Source: Aureibaculum flavum (GTDB lineage Bacteria; Bacteroidota; Bacteroidia; Flavobacteriales; Flavobacteriaceae). Taken from it: a stretch of 64,000 nt of DNA. Shown piece after piece: positions 54,636 through 62,553 of this stretch. The position numbers and the translations under genes are program-made. Below the pieces are notes generated by a model. The model was not told the origin of the DNA and ran no database searches. It was given only the letters and a program-made list of their open reading frames with translations. The first letter of the stretch is position 1; each line of letters begins with the position of its first letter. The stretch spans positions 250,288 through 314,287 of the forward strand of contig NZ_JAEHFJ010000003.1 of the NCBI RefSeq assembly GCF_016406085.1, given 5' to 3'.

Positions 54636-55643
54636 ATGAAAATAATTGTCCCTATGGCAGGTATAGGTTCTCGCCTAAGACCTCACACTTTAACAATTCC
54701 TAAACCTTTAACATTAATAGCCGGAAAACCTATCGTACAACGATTGGTTGAAGACATTGCTGCTGTTTTAAAACAAAATGTTGAAGAAATTGCTTTTATA
54801 ATAGGTCCTACTTTTCCTAAGGATACTGAAAGTAAATTATTGGCTATAGCAAAAGACTTAGGAGCAAAAGGTGTGGTAACAGTTCAAGAAACAGCCTTAG
54901 GTACAGCTCATGCTATACAATGTGCAAAGGAATCTTTAAATGGTCCTTGTGTCGTTGCTTTTGCCGACACGCTTTTTAAAGCTGATTTTACACTTGATGA
55001 AAATGCAGATGGTGCTATTTGGGTAAAACAAGTTGAAAACCCTAGTGCCTATGGTGTTATAAAAATGCAAAATGGTGTTATTACCGATTTCGTTGAGAAA
55101 CCAGAAACATTTATTTCAGATTTAGCCATTATAGGTATCTATTACTTTAAAAAGGGTGAAATTTTACGAGACGAAATACAATATTTGTTAGATAATGATA
55201 TCAAAGACAAAGGCGAATATCAGTTAACTGATGCATTAGAAAACATGAAGAAAAAAGGTATGAAGTTTGTACCTGGTCAAGTTGACGAATGGATGGACTG
55301 TGGTAATAAAGCAATCACCGTTGAAACAAATGGTAGAGTCTTGCAATTTGCAAAGCAAGCTGGACAAAACTTGGTATCAAAATCTGTAATTTTAGAAAAT
55401 TCAGAAATTATAGAACCATGCTATATCGGTGATAATGTAAAGTTAATTAATGCTAAAATTGGACCAAATGTATCACTTGGCACAAATAGTGTTGTAGAAA
55501 ATTCAACAATTAGTAATTCATTAATTCAAACGAATACTACGATTAAGAATGCAACTTTAGATAATGCAATGATTGGTAATAATGTTGAATACAATGGTGA
55601 TTTCACCTCAATAAGTATAGGCGATTATTCTAATTTGGTTTAA
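54636..55643 (+). CDS. Sugar-phosphate nucleotidyltransferase with left-handed beta-helix
   Basis: This 335-residue enzyme starts MKIIVPMAGIGSRLRPHTL, the NTP_transferase loop, followed by PKPLTLIAGKPI; EWMDCGNKAITVETN marks the end of the catalytic domain near residue 225. The C-terminus has hexapeptide-type repeats (CYIGDNVKLINAKIGPNVSLG). It activates a sugar phosphate with NTP, as in dTDP-glucose or UDP-sugar synthesis; which sugar is unclear. First of a run of three same-strand envelope genes. Confidence 0.85.
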   Translation: MKIIVPMAGIGSRLRPHTLTIPKPLTLIAGKPIVQRLVEDIAAVLKQNVEEIAFIIGPTFPKDTESKLLAIAKDLGAKGVVTVQETALGTAHAIQCAKESLNGPCVVAFADTLFKADFTLDENADGAIWVKQVENPSAYGVIKMQNGVITDFVEKPETFISDLAIIGIYYFKKGEILRDEIQYLLDNDIKDKGEYQLTDALENMKKKGMKFVPGQVDEWMDCGNKAITVETNGRVLQFAKQAGQNLVSKSVILENSEIIEPCYIGDNVKLINAKIGPNVSLGTNSVVENSTISNSLIQTNTTIKNATLDNAMIGNNVEYNGDFTSISIGDYSNLV

Positions 55644-55648
55644 GTTTA

Positions 55649-56647
55649 ATGACAAAGTGGATTAGGCATATCATTGTTTTAATTATGATGAGTTTTTCTT
55701 TTATGGGATTTACTCAGAATGATTCATTGGCTCAAGTATTTTTAGAAACAAAAAATGTAGAAGAGCTTAAAAAAGAACAAAGCGATCTAGATTTTGAAAA
55801 GTATTTCTTTGAAGCCTTGCAACAAAAAGCTATCGGAAATTTTGATCAAGCTATCGTAGCTCTAGAAAAATGTCAAGATATAAGAAGTGATGACAAGGCA
55901 TTAAATTTTGAGTTTGGTAAAAATTACTTTGAACTTGCAAAATACACAGAAGCTGAAGCCTTTGTAAAAAGTGCCTTAAAAAAAGATGTAAATAATTTGT
56001 TTATGCAAATTTTGCTGAGAGATATTTATAACCGTCAAAACAACTTTAAAGCAGCTTTAGAAGTTCAGAAAAAAATTGCTGAAAAAAATGCCAATTCCGA
56101 ATTAGATTTAGTTATTCTGTATATTAAAAATAATCAAATTGAAGACGCTAAAAAGATTCTGTTAGATCTAGAAAAAAAGGGAACATTAGACGAAAATTTC
56201 CTACCCTTTAAAGAATCCATTTTAAGCGGTAGCGTTTCAACACCAGTCGATGCATCTAATGACAAAAATATAGAAGATCAAACTCTAACTGAATTAAAAG
56301 CTACCTATCAATCTGAAAAATCATTTAGAGTGTTGAAGCAGTTATTGATTAAGTTGAATGATAAAGAGAAATATTTAGAGCTGGAAAAAGAAAGTGCAAC
56401 TGGAACAGAACTTTTTCCTGCCCAACCTTTCGTTTATTTAATGAATGCTAAAGCTCTTAATTATACCAAAAAATATGATCAAGCACTTCTTAAATTAGAA
56501 GTAGGATTAGATTATATAGTTGATGATGCTGTCCTTGAAGCTGATTTTTATGATCAAATGGGATTGAGCTATAAAGGATTAAAAAATAATGTTGAAGCTT
56601 CTAAGAATTATAATAAAGCAACAGCAATAAGACAAAAAAAATCATAA
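55649..56647 (+). CDS. Tetratricopeptide-repeat protein
   Basis: This 332-residue protein has a signal peptide (IVLIMMSFSFMGFTQNDS) and several TPR-like helical pairs: QQKAIGNFDQAIVALEKC, FGKNYFELAKYTEAEAFV, LNYTKKYDQALLKLEVG and YDQMGLSYKGLKNNVEA. It is probably periplasmic and mediates protein contacts. It follows the nucleotidyltransferase by 5 bp and precedes the DUF4292 gene by one base, so the three are an operon. Confidence 0.82.
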   Translation: MTKWIRHIIVLIMMSFSFMGFTQNDSLAQVFLETKNVEELKKEQSDLDFEKYFFEALQQKAIGNFDQAIVALEKCQDIRSDDKALNFEFGKNYFELAKYTEAEAFVKSALKKDVNNLFMQILLRDIYNRQNNFKAALEVQKKIAEKNANSELDLVILYIKNNQIEDAKKILLDLEKKGTLDENFLPFKESILSGSVSTPVDASNDKNIEDQTLTELKATYQSEKSFRVLKQLLIKLNDKEKYLELEKESATGTELFPAQPFVYLMNAKALNYTKKYDQALLKLEVGLDYIVDDAVLEADFYDQMGLSYKGLKNNVEASKNYNKATAIRQKKS

Positions 56648-56648
56648 A

Positions 56649-57422
56649 ATGTTAAAAAAAATTGCTTTTATAGCTATTGTACTATTGTCATTTTCGGCCT
56701 GTAAATCAAAAAAAATAACAAACACATCAGAGAATACGGCTTTGTCATCTAAAAGAGTAATCAAGAATCATTACATCAATTCCTTTGATAAAAAGACCAT
56801 CAACGCCAAGTTAAAAATTAAATATAAAGGAAAAAGTAATTTACCAAGTGTAACAGGTTCATTAAGACTTCAAAAAGATGAAACCATCTGGATTAGCTTA
56901 TCAAAATTAGGTTTTTCTGTAGGTAAAGTATTAATAACTCCAAATAGAGTTAGCTTTTATGAAAAAATAAACAGAACCTATTTTGATGGTGATTTTAAGT
57001 TATTAAGTAATTTCTTAGGTACAGAATTAGATTTTCAAAAAGTACAAGATCTTTTATTGGGGCAGAGTTTACTAGACCTTAAAAAAGAGTCTTTTGATAT
57101 CTCTTTTTCTGAAAAAAATTATCAGTTAAAACCAAAAGTTAGCAATCCTTTATTTGATATTCTTTTTTTAATAAACCCTATTAACTTTAAAATTAATAGT
57201 CAACAACTGAATCAAAAAGAAGAAAACAATACGTTGGTTATTAATTATGGTAATTATGAAACTATAGAAAATGAATTTTTTCCTAGAGAAATTTACATTA
57301 TTGCGTCAGACAAAAAAAATACTTCTACCATAGATGTTGATTATAAAACCGTTGAATTCAATAAATCACTTAGTTTCCCTTTTGAAATACCAAAAAATTA
57401 CGAAAAGATAGAACTGAAATAA
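56649..57422 (+). CDS. DUF4292 lipoprotein
   Basis: This 257-residue protein has a lipoprotein signal (AFIAIVLLSFSAC, Cys near residue 18) and a LolA/LolB-like beta sheet body (TINAKLKIKYKGKSN, ETIWISLSKLGFSVGKVLITP). This fits DUF4292, a Bacteroidota family with a LolB-like fold. It may help lipoprotein or envelope biogenesis, by fold analogy only. It is directly downstream of the TPR gene. Confidence 0.78.
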   Translation: MLKKIAFIAIVLLSFSACKSKKITNTSENTALSSKRVIKNHYINSFDKKTINAKLKIKYKGKSNLPSVTGSLRLQKDETIWISLSKLGFSVGKVLITPNRVSFYEKINRTYFDGDFKLLSNFLGTELDFQKVQDLLLGQSLLDLKKESFDISFSEKNYQLKPKVSNPLFDILFLINPINFKINSQQLNQKEENNTLVINYGNYETIENEFFPREIYIIASDKKNTSTIDVDYKTVEFNKSLSFPFEIPKNYEKIELK

Positions 57423-57451
57423 TAAAATATTTTAGTCCAAATAAATTGGTA

Positions 57452-57512
57452 TAACTTTGTTGAAATATTTTTAGAATCTAAAATGCTATTTATCTAAAAA
57501 AGGATAGTTTTG
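57452..57512 (+). promoter_or_regulatory. Two -7 promoter elements before the EnvC-like gene
   Basis: TAACTTTG at 57452-57459 and TAGTTTTG at 57505-57512 both match TAnnTTTG. The second ends 4 bp before the ATG at 57517, so the first is more likely to drive translation of the whole protein. Confidence 0.4.
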
Positions 57513-57516
57513 TAAT

Positions 57517-58728
57517 ATGAACTTAAGAGTTGTCTTATTTATTATTATCTCCATATTCTTCACGATTTCTTCGTTGGGGCAATCGAAATCTCAATTAGAA
57601 AAAAAGAGAAAACAACTTCAAGAAGAAATAAAAGAAACGCAAAATCTTTTATTTAAATCGAAAAAAGAAGCCGAGACCTTATTGTCTGAACTTGATGATT
57701 TAACTAAAATAATAAGTGTTCGTTCTCGATTAATTAGAACCATTGACGAGGAGGCAGAAGTGCTCTCAGAAGCCATTGCAAAAAATGAAAAGGAAATCAA
57801 TTCATTAGAAAAAAATCTATCTGTTTTAAAAAAGGATTACGCCAACATGGTGGTAAGTTCTTATAAAAGTAAAAATAAACAAAGTCGTTTACTATTTTTA
57901 CTATCCTCAGAAAGTTTTACTCAAGCCTATAAACGTTTACAGTATATAAAACAGTACGCTACTTATAGAAAAAAACAAGGAGAACAAATAAAGATTTCTG
58001 CAAATACCTTAAGTGTCTTAACTGATTCTTTACGAAATAAAGAAGACGAAAAACGACTGCTTATCGCTCTTCACACACAACAAAAAGACAGCATTGGACG
58101 TGAAAAAAATTCACAAGTAAGGTTGGTTGGTAAGGTAAAAGCAAAAGAAAGAAAATATATTGCTCAAATAAAAAGCAAACAAGCTGAAGAGCGTAAAATT
58201 GACCGACAAGTAGACAAAATAATTGCCGCTGCTATTGCCAAATCAAATAAAAGTGCCGGAAAAAAAGCATCTTCAGGGTTTCATTTAACTCCTGAAAATA
58301 AAAAATTGGCTAGTAATCTAGTTGCTAATAAAGGTAAGTTACCATGGCCGGTAAAAAAAGGTCTTATTATCAGAAAATTCGGAAAGCAAAAACATCCCAC
58401 CATGCCAGGCATTACCATTAACTCAAGTGGTATACATATTGCAACGGAAAAAGGAGCCAAAGCCAGAGCTATTTTTAAGGGAAAAGTCTTATCTATCCAA
58501 CTACAATCTGGCAGAAAAAAAATGGTACTGATACAACATGGTAATTACATTACTGCATATAAAAACCTTGATGATGTATTGGTTAAATTAGGCGATAATG
58601 TTGATACTGGAGTTGAAATAGGCACAATTCATACGGATGCAATTAATGGTAAAACCGTTCTCATATTCAGTTTTATGAAAGAGATACATCCTCAAAACCC
58701 TGAATCTTGGATTGGTAAAATCCTTTAA
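57517..58728 (+). CDS. EnvC-like murein hydrolase activator (degenerate M23)
   Basis: This 403-residue protein has a signal peptide, then a long coiled coil (residues about 24-250, starting SKSQLEKKRKQLQEEIKET), then a LytM-like domain (about 280-400; WPVKKGLIIRKFG...). The M23 zinc motifs are missing: HxxxD is replaced by HIATE and the final HxH by IFSFMK. This is the layout of EnvC, which activates amidases at the division site rather than cutting peptidoglycan itself. Its stop is 4 bp from the convergent thioesterase stop. Confidence 0.87.
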   Translation: MNLRVVLFIIISIFFTISSLGQSKSQLEKKRKQLQEEIKETQNLLFKSKKEAETLLSELDDLTKIISVRSRLIRTIDEEAEVLSEAIAKNEKEINSLEKNLSVLKKDYANMVVSSYKSKNKQSRLLFLLSSESFTQAYKRLQYIKQYATYRKKQGEQIKISANTLSVLTDSLRNKEDEKRLLIALHTQQKDSIGREKNSQVRLVGKVKAKERKYIAQIKSKQAEERKIDRQVDKIIAAAIAKSNKSAGKKASSGFHLTPENKKLASNLVANKGKLPWPVKKGLIIRKFGKQKHPTMPGITINSSGIHIATEKGAKARAIFKGKVLSIQLQSGRKKMVLIQHGNYITAYKNLDDVLVKLGDNVDTGVEIGTIHTDAINGKTVLIFSFMKEIHPQNPESWIGKIL

Positions 58729-58732
58729 AGAC

Positions 58733-59242
58733 TTAAGCAAAAAGAGCCTTTAACTCATCGGCTTCTTCAGGTTTCATTTTACCAGACAAAATTAAACTTA
58801 ATTGCTTTCTGCGTAGAGCTCCTTCAAAACGTTCTTTTTCTAACTCTGTTTCAGGTTTAATAACAGGTACTTTTACAGGAGAGCCCGTTAAATCGACCGC
58901 GACAAAAGTGTAAATACCTTCGTTCACCTTTGATTTCTCACCACTTTCACGATCTTCTGTCCATACATCAGCATAAACTTCCATAGACGAGTTAAAAGCT
59001 CTAGAAACCTTCGATTCTATAATTAACACACTACCTACAGGTACGGCTTTATTAAAAGCTACGTGATTTACAGATGCCGTTACTACTATTCTATTCGAGT
59101 GCCTTTGTGCGGCAATACTACAAGCTCTATCCATTCTTGCTAAAAGCTCACCACCAAAAAGGTTATGTAAAGAATTCGTTTCTCCAGGCAGTACCATATC
59201 AGTTAATACCGTTAAAGATTCTTTTGGAGTTTTTATTTTCAT
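58733..59242 (-). CDS. Acyl-CoA thioesterase (hotdog fold)
   Basis: This 169-residue protein has hotdog-family marks: NSLHNLFGGELLARMDRACSI, with the catalytic Asp in the helix, VVTASVNHVAFNKAVPVGS and MEVYADVWTEDRESGEK. This is the YciA/BFIT-like acyl-CoA thioesterase pattern, which releases free fatty acids from CoA. It stands alone on the minus strand between the EnvC-like and SPOR genes. Confidence 0.88.
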   Translation of the reverse strand: MKIKTPKESLTVLTDMVLPGETNSLHNLFGGELLARMDRACSIAAQRHSNRIVVTASVNHVAFNKAVPVGSVLIIESKVSRAFNSSMEVYADVWTEDRESGEKSKVNEGIYTFVAVDLTGSPVKVPVIKPETELEKERFEGALRRKQLSLILSGKMKPEEADELKALFA

Positions 59243-59365
59243 TTTAAAAATGTTAATCGTTATTTAAGTAGGCAAAGATAGAACGGTAACTCTAAATAAA
59301 TAGTATAATGAAAAAAATATTAATGTAGTCAGTAATTCGTTAAATGGAAGGATATAGAAAGGTCT

Positions 59366-60301
59366 TTACAAATCTTGAGTTAATAACCAAGCAGCAGCAT
59401 TGGCCTCGGTTTCTCTAATTCTGTATAAGCTATTAATAGCGTCATTTATTTCGCTATAACTTTCGTAAGAAACTTGCGTCAACCCCCATTTGTTAGCTCC
59501 TAAAACTCGAGCCTTGTAACCATTTGAGATCAATTGATTTACCAAACGCTGAGCATTCTCTGGATAACGAAAGGCACCCGCTATAATATGATAAGGTTTT
59601 TTATCTAACGACACTTCTACACTCAATGATGGCAAAGCTTCAGATACAATAAAAGTAGCTTTTTCAATTTTGGTTTGCGTTTCACGCAACTGTTCTTGAT
59701 TCGCAATATTTTGCTGCTCTGAAAGGTTTTTTTGATAAATAGAATTAGCTCCCAAACCTAATAAAGAAAGCCCTATTACGAATATGGCTGCATATTTTAA
59801 AAATGCATTAGATTCTTTTTTCCTTTTTGCGTCTAACTGAACTGGTCTTGCAACAATTGGTGGCGTTTCCTTAAGTAACGTTTCTCTTTTCACTTCTGGT
59901 AGAACAAAAGAAGACATTCCAAATGATTCCGTTAAATAATTAATCTCTGTTTGAGTTTCAAAGATTATAGTATCATTATTATCTAAAGAAAACTTACCTA
60001 TAGATTCTAACGTTAAATCTGATTGTTTAATAATATCATACCATTGACCAACTTCAAATTTTATAAAATTTAAAGCATGCTCGTAAGGTACTTGGTCTAA
60101 CGCTGCAATATAATTTGCCAATAAACCATCATTATTTTTTAAATGACTATTAAAAGTAATGAGCTTATGAGGAGGATAAAATGTTTTGGAATACGGACTG
60201 ATAATTGCCGATTTTGTATTCGTTACAAAACCACCAAACCCAGGTACAATTACACATTCGTAACGATATAATAAATCACTTATGTAATTACAAAGTCTCA
60301 G
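59366..60301 (-). CDS. HU (CCDC81-like)-SPOR domain protein starting at CTG
   Basis: The frame runs without a stop from 60313 to 59366, but its first ATG, GTG or TTG is a TTG at 60121 in the middle of a conserved domain. The 60 codons upstream encode RLCNYISDLLYRYECVIVPG, GFGGFVTNTKSAII and LITFNSHLKNNDGLLANYIA, the standard N-terminus of flavobacterial HU/CCDC81 domain proteins. A CTG at 60301 falls where the family Met is expected, giving 311 residues. Two HU-like domains (1-130), a membrane helix (about 190-210) and a C-terminal SPOR domain that binds denuded glycan (about 238-311) follow. Probably acts at the division septum. Confidence 0.8.
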   Translation of the reverse strand: MRLCNYISDLLYRYECVIVPGFGGFVTNTKSAIISPYSKTFYPPHKLITFNSHLKNNDGLLANYIAALDQVPYEHALNFIKFEVGQWYDIIKQSDLTLESIGKFSLDNNDTIIFETQTEINYLTESFGMSSFVLPEVKRETLLKETPPIVARPVQLDAKRKKESNAFLKYAAIFVIGLSLLGLGANSIYQKNLSEQQNIANQEQLRETQTKIEKATFIVSEALPSLSVEVSLDKKPYHIIAGAFRYPENAQRLVNQLISNGYKARVLGANKWGLTQVSYESYSEINDAINSLYRIRETEANAAAWLLTQDL

Positions 60302-60337
60302 TTGAGTAAAGTTTTAGGGGTTAAAAGTCTAGTGCAA

Positions 60338-60345
60338 CAAATGTA
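60338..60345 (-). promoter_or_regulatory. -7 promoter element for the HU-SPOR gene
   Basis: TACATTTG on the minus strand, exact match, 36 bp upstream of the CTG at 60301. It fits transcription that includes the upstream 60 codons. Confidence 0.45.
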
Positions 60346-60426
60346 AAAAAAACTTTAGTTTAATTTAGTAATGCTTCACTTTTTTATTAACAAAGTTTGT
60401 ATCTTGAAATTTTTAAAACCTAAAAC

Positions 60427-61530
60427 TTGAAAAACGAAGAACTACTTCATTTATTAGCATTAATTAATGCCAATGGCGTTGGTGATGTTATGGCTAAAAA
60501 ATTAATAGCTCAATGTGGTAGTGCAACAGCTATATTTTCAGAAAACAAACAAAGTTTAGCGAAAATTCAAGGCGTAGGAACTTCAATTACATATGCCTTA
60601 AAAGACAAAACTATATTTGAAAGAGCTGCAGAAGAAATTGAATTTATTGAAAATAACAATATTCAATATTCCTATTTTCAAGATGATGATTATCCTAATT
60701 ACCTAAAACATTGTTTTGATGCCCCAATGTTCTTTTTCAAAAGAGGAAACATTGACATTAACAATTATAAAACCATTAGCATAGTAGGTACGAGACAGAT
60801 GACTAGTTATGGTAAAGCTGTACTAGAAGAACTCATTATAAATTTAAAAGAATACAATCCTGTTATTATTAGCGGCTTGGCCTATGGTGTAGATATTCAT
60901 GCACATAAACTAGCCTTAGAACACAAATTGCAAACGGTTGCGGTATTGGCTCATGGTTTGGATAGAATTTACCCTACCCTACATAAAAAACAAGCTGATC
61001 AAATGCTCAAAAATGGAGGTTTAATAACAGATTTTTGGTCAAAAACGAATCCTGATAGAGAGAATTTTGTTAAAAGAAACAGAATTGTGGCCGGGCTATC
61101 GCAAGCGACAATTGTCATTGAATCTGCTGAAAAAGGAGGTTCACTAATTACGGCTGATATCGCCAATTCTTACAACAGAGATGTATTTGCCATTCCTGGT
61201 AGAATTACTGATGCCTATAGCAGAGGTTGCAACCAGTTGATAAAAACCAACAAAGCAGCTTCCTTAACTTCTGCAAAAGATATAGCTTACATCTTAGGAT
61301 GGGAAAAAGATGATGAAAAGAAAAAAGCTATTCAGCAACAATTGTTTATTGAACTGAATGACACTGAAAAAAAAGTTTATAATTATCTACTAAAAGAAGG
61401 AAAACAACAACTAGATATTATTGCATTGCACTGTAACTTGCCTATTTTTAAAATTGCTACTTTACTACTAACATTAGAATTGAAAGGAGTAATTAAACCG
61501 TTGCCAGGTAAAATTTTTGAAGCTATTTAA
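60427..61530 (+). CDS. dprA: DNA-processing protein DprA
   Basis: This 367-residue cytoplasmic protein protects incoming single-stranded DNA and loads RecA during natural transformation. A helix-hairpin-helix-like N-terminal domain (LINANGVGDVMAKKLIAQCG) precedes the Rossmann core with ISIVGTRQMTSYGKAVLEEL, VISGLAYGVDIHAHKLAL and VFAIPGRITDAYSRGCN. A winged-helix C-terminal domain closes it. Start is TTG 60427. Divergent from the HU-SPOR gene; comEC is 6 kb away. Confidence 0.94.
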   Translation: MKNEELLHLLALINANGVGDVMAKKLIAQCGSATAIFSENKQSLAKIQGVGTSITYALKDKTIFERAAEEIEFIENNNIQYSYFQDDDYPNYLKHCFDAPMFFFKRGNIDINNYKTISIVGTRQMTSYGKAVLEELIINLKEYNPVIISGLAYGVDIHAHKLALEHKLQTVAVLAHGLDRIYPTLHKKQADQMLKNGGLITDFWSKTNPDRENFVKRNRIVAGLSQATIVIESAEKGGSLITADIANSYNRDVFAIPGRITDAYSRGCNQLIKTNKAASLTSAKDIAYILGWEKDDEKKKAIQQQLFIELNDTEKKVYNYLLKEGKQQLDIIALHCNLPIFKIATLLLTLELKGVIKPLPGKIFEAI

Positions 61531-61544
61531 ATTTTTAAACGCAA

Positions 61545-61898
61545 TTATATCACTCCTTTTTCAACAAAATACTGTACCACGGCCTCTTTCATTAAAACAG
61601 ATTGTTCGCCTGCTTTTAAAAAAGGTAATTCTTCTTTACTTTTGAAATGTGGCCAGCCATCATCATCGAAAAAATCAAATTCGTAATAACCAAGCGGTTC
61701 TAATAATCTACAAATAGCAATATGCATTAAGTCGACTTTATCGTCTTTCTTAAATTTACGATACCCTTGCCCTAATTCTTGAACACCAATTAAATAGATA
61801 ATAGCATCCAGGTCAACGGCTTCTCCATCGGCAAATTGCATTGAAATTTTAGACTTCAACACTTCCCATTTTTCTTTTAATTCTATATCTCTAGACAT
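61545..61898 (-). CDS. Conserved protein of unknown function next to carbonic anhydrase
   Basis: This 117-residue acidic cytoplasmic protein contains DGEAVDLDAIIYLIGVQELG, a conserved-looking region, and GYYEFDFFDDDGWPHF near the C-terminus. No signal peptide, membrane helix or known domain is visible. I recall similar proteins in other Flavobacteriaceae but no function. It is 28 bp downstream of the carbonic anhydrase gene on the same strand, so it is probably the third gene of the sulP-can unit. Confidence 0.7.
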   Translation of the reverse strand: MSRDIELKEKWEVLKSKISMQFADGEAVDLDAIIYLIGVQELGQGYRKFKKDDKVDLMHIAICRLLEPLGYYEFDFFDDDGWPHFKSKEELPFLKAGEQSVLMKEAVVQYFVEKGVI

Positions 61899-61926
61899 TC
61901 TTCTTTCTTATAAAAACCTTGCAAAT

Positions 61927-62553
61927 TTAATCTAAATGATAGATCTCCATGATATGTTCTAAGATATTTTCAAAATCAATTTTCAAATCAATCAGTTTAC
62001 CCGTATGTATATCGAAAACCCAACCATGAACTTTCAAATCTCTTTCTCTATATGCTTTTTGTACGGCTGCAGTTTTAATTAAATTAATACATTGTTCTTG
62101 TACATTTAGTTCAACTAATTTATCATACTTTTTTTCTTCATCTTTTATGCCATCTAACTCAGCCTTATGAATACGATATACATCCCTAATATTTCTCAAC
62201 CACGGGTTTAAAATACCTAAATCTGCTGATTGCATAGCCGCTTTTACACCACCACAAGCATAATGCCCACAAACAACAACATGATTTACTTTTAAATGAT
62301 CAACTGCATAATTAACAACTGACATTACATTTAAATCAATGCTAATAACCATATTGGCGATGTTTCTGTGTACAAAAACATCGCCAGGTTCTAAGCCCAT
62401 TAAATCTTCAGCTGCCACCCTACTATCTGAGCATCCTATATACAATAACTCTGGGTTTTGACCACTTCCTAATTTAGTAAAGTAGTCATTATCAACAGCT
62501 AACTTATTATGAATCCACTGTTTATTATTATCAAAAATACTATCTAGATTCAT
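61927..62553 (-). CDS. can: Beta-class carbonic anhydrase
   Basis: This 208-residue zinc enzyme interconverts CO2 and bicarbonate. Zinc ligands are visible: C41 with the D43-R45 dyad (YIGCSDSRVAAED), then H97 and C100 (VVCGHYACGGV). It overlaps the sulP stop by four bases (ATGA), so it is translated coupled to the transporter. The pairing points to bicarbonate uptake and hydration. Confidence 0.95.
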   Translation of the reverse strand: MNLDSIFDNNKQWIHNKLAVDNDYFTKLGSGQNPELLYIGCSDSRVAAEDLMGLEPGDVFVHRNIANMVISIDLNVMSVVNYAVDHLKVNHVVVCGHYACGGVKAAMQSADLGILNPWLRNIRDVYRIHKAELDGIKDEEKKYDKLVELNVQEQCINLIKTAAVQKAYRERDLKVHGWVFDIHTGKLIDLKIDFENILEHIMEIYHLD

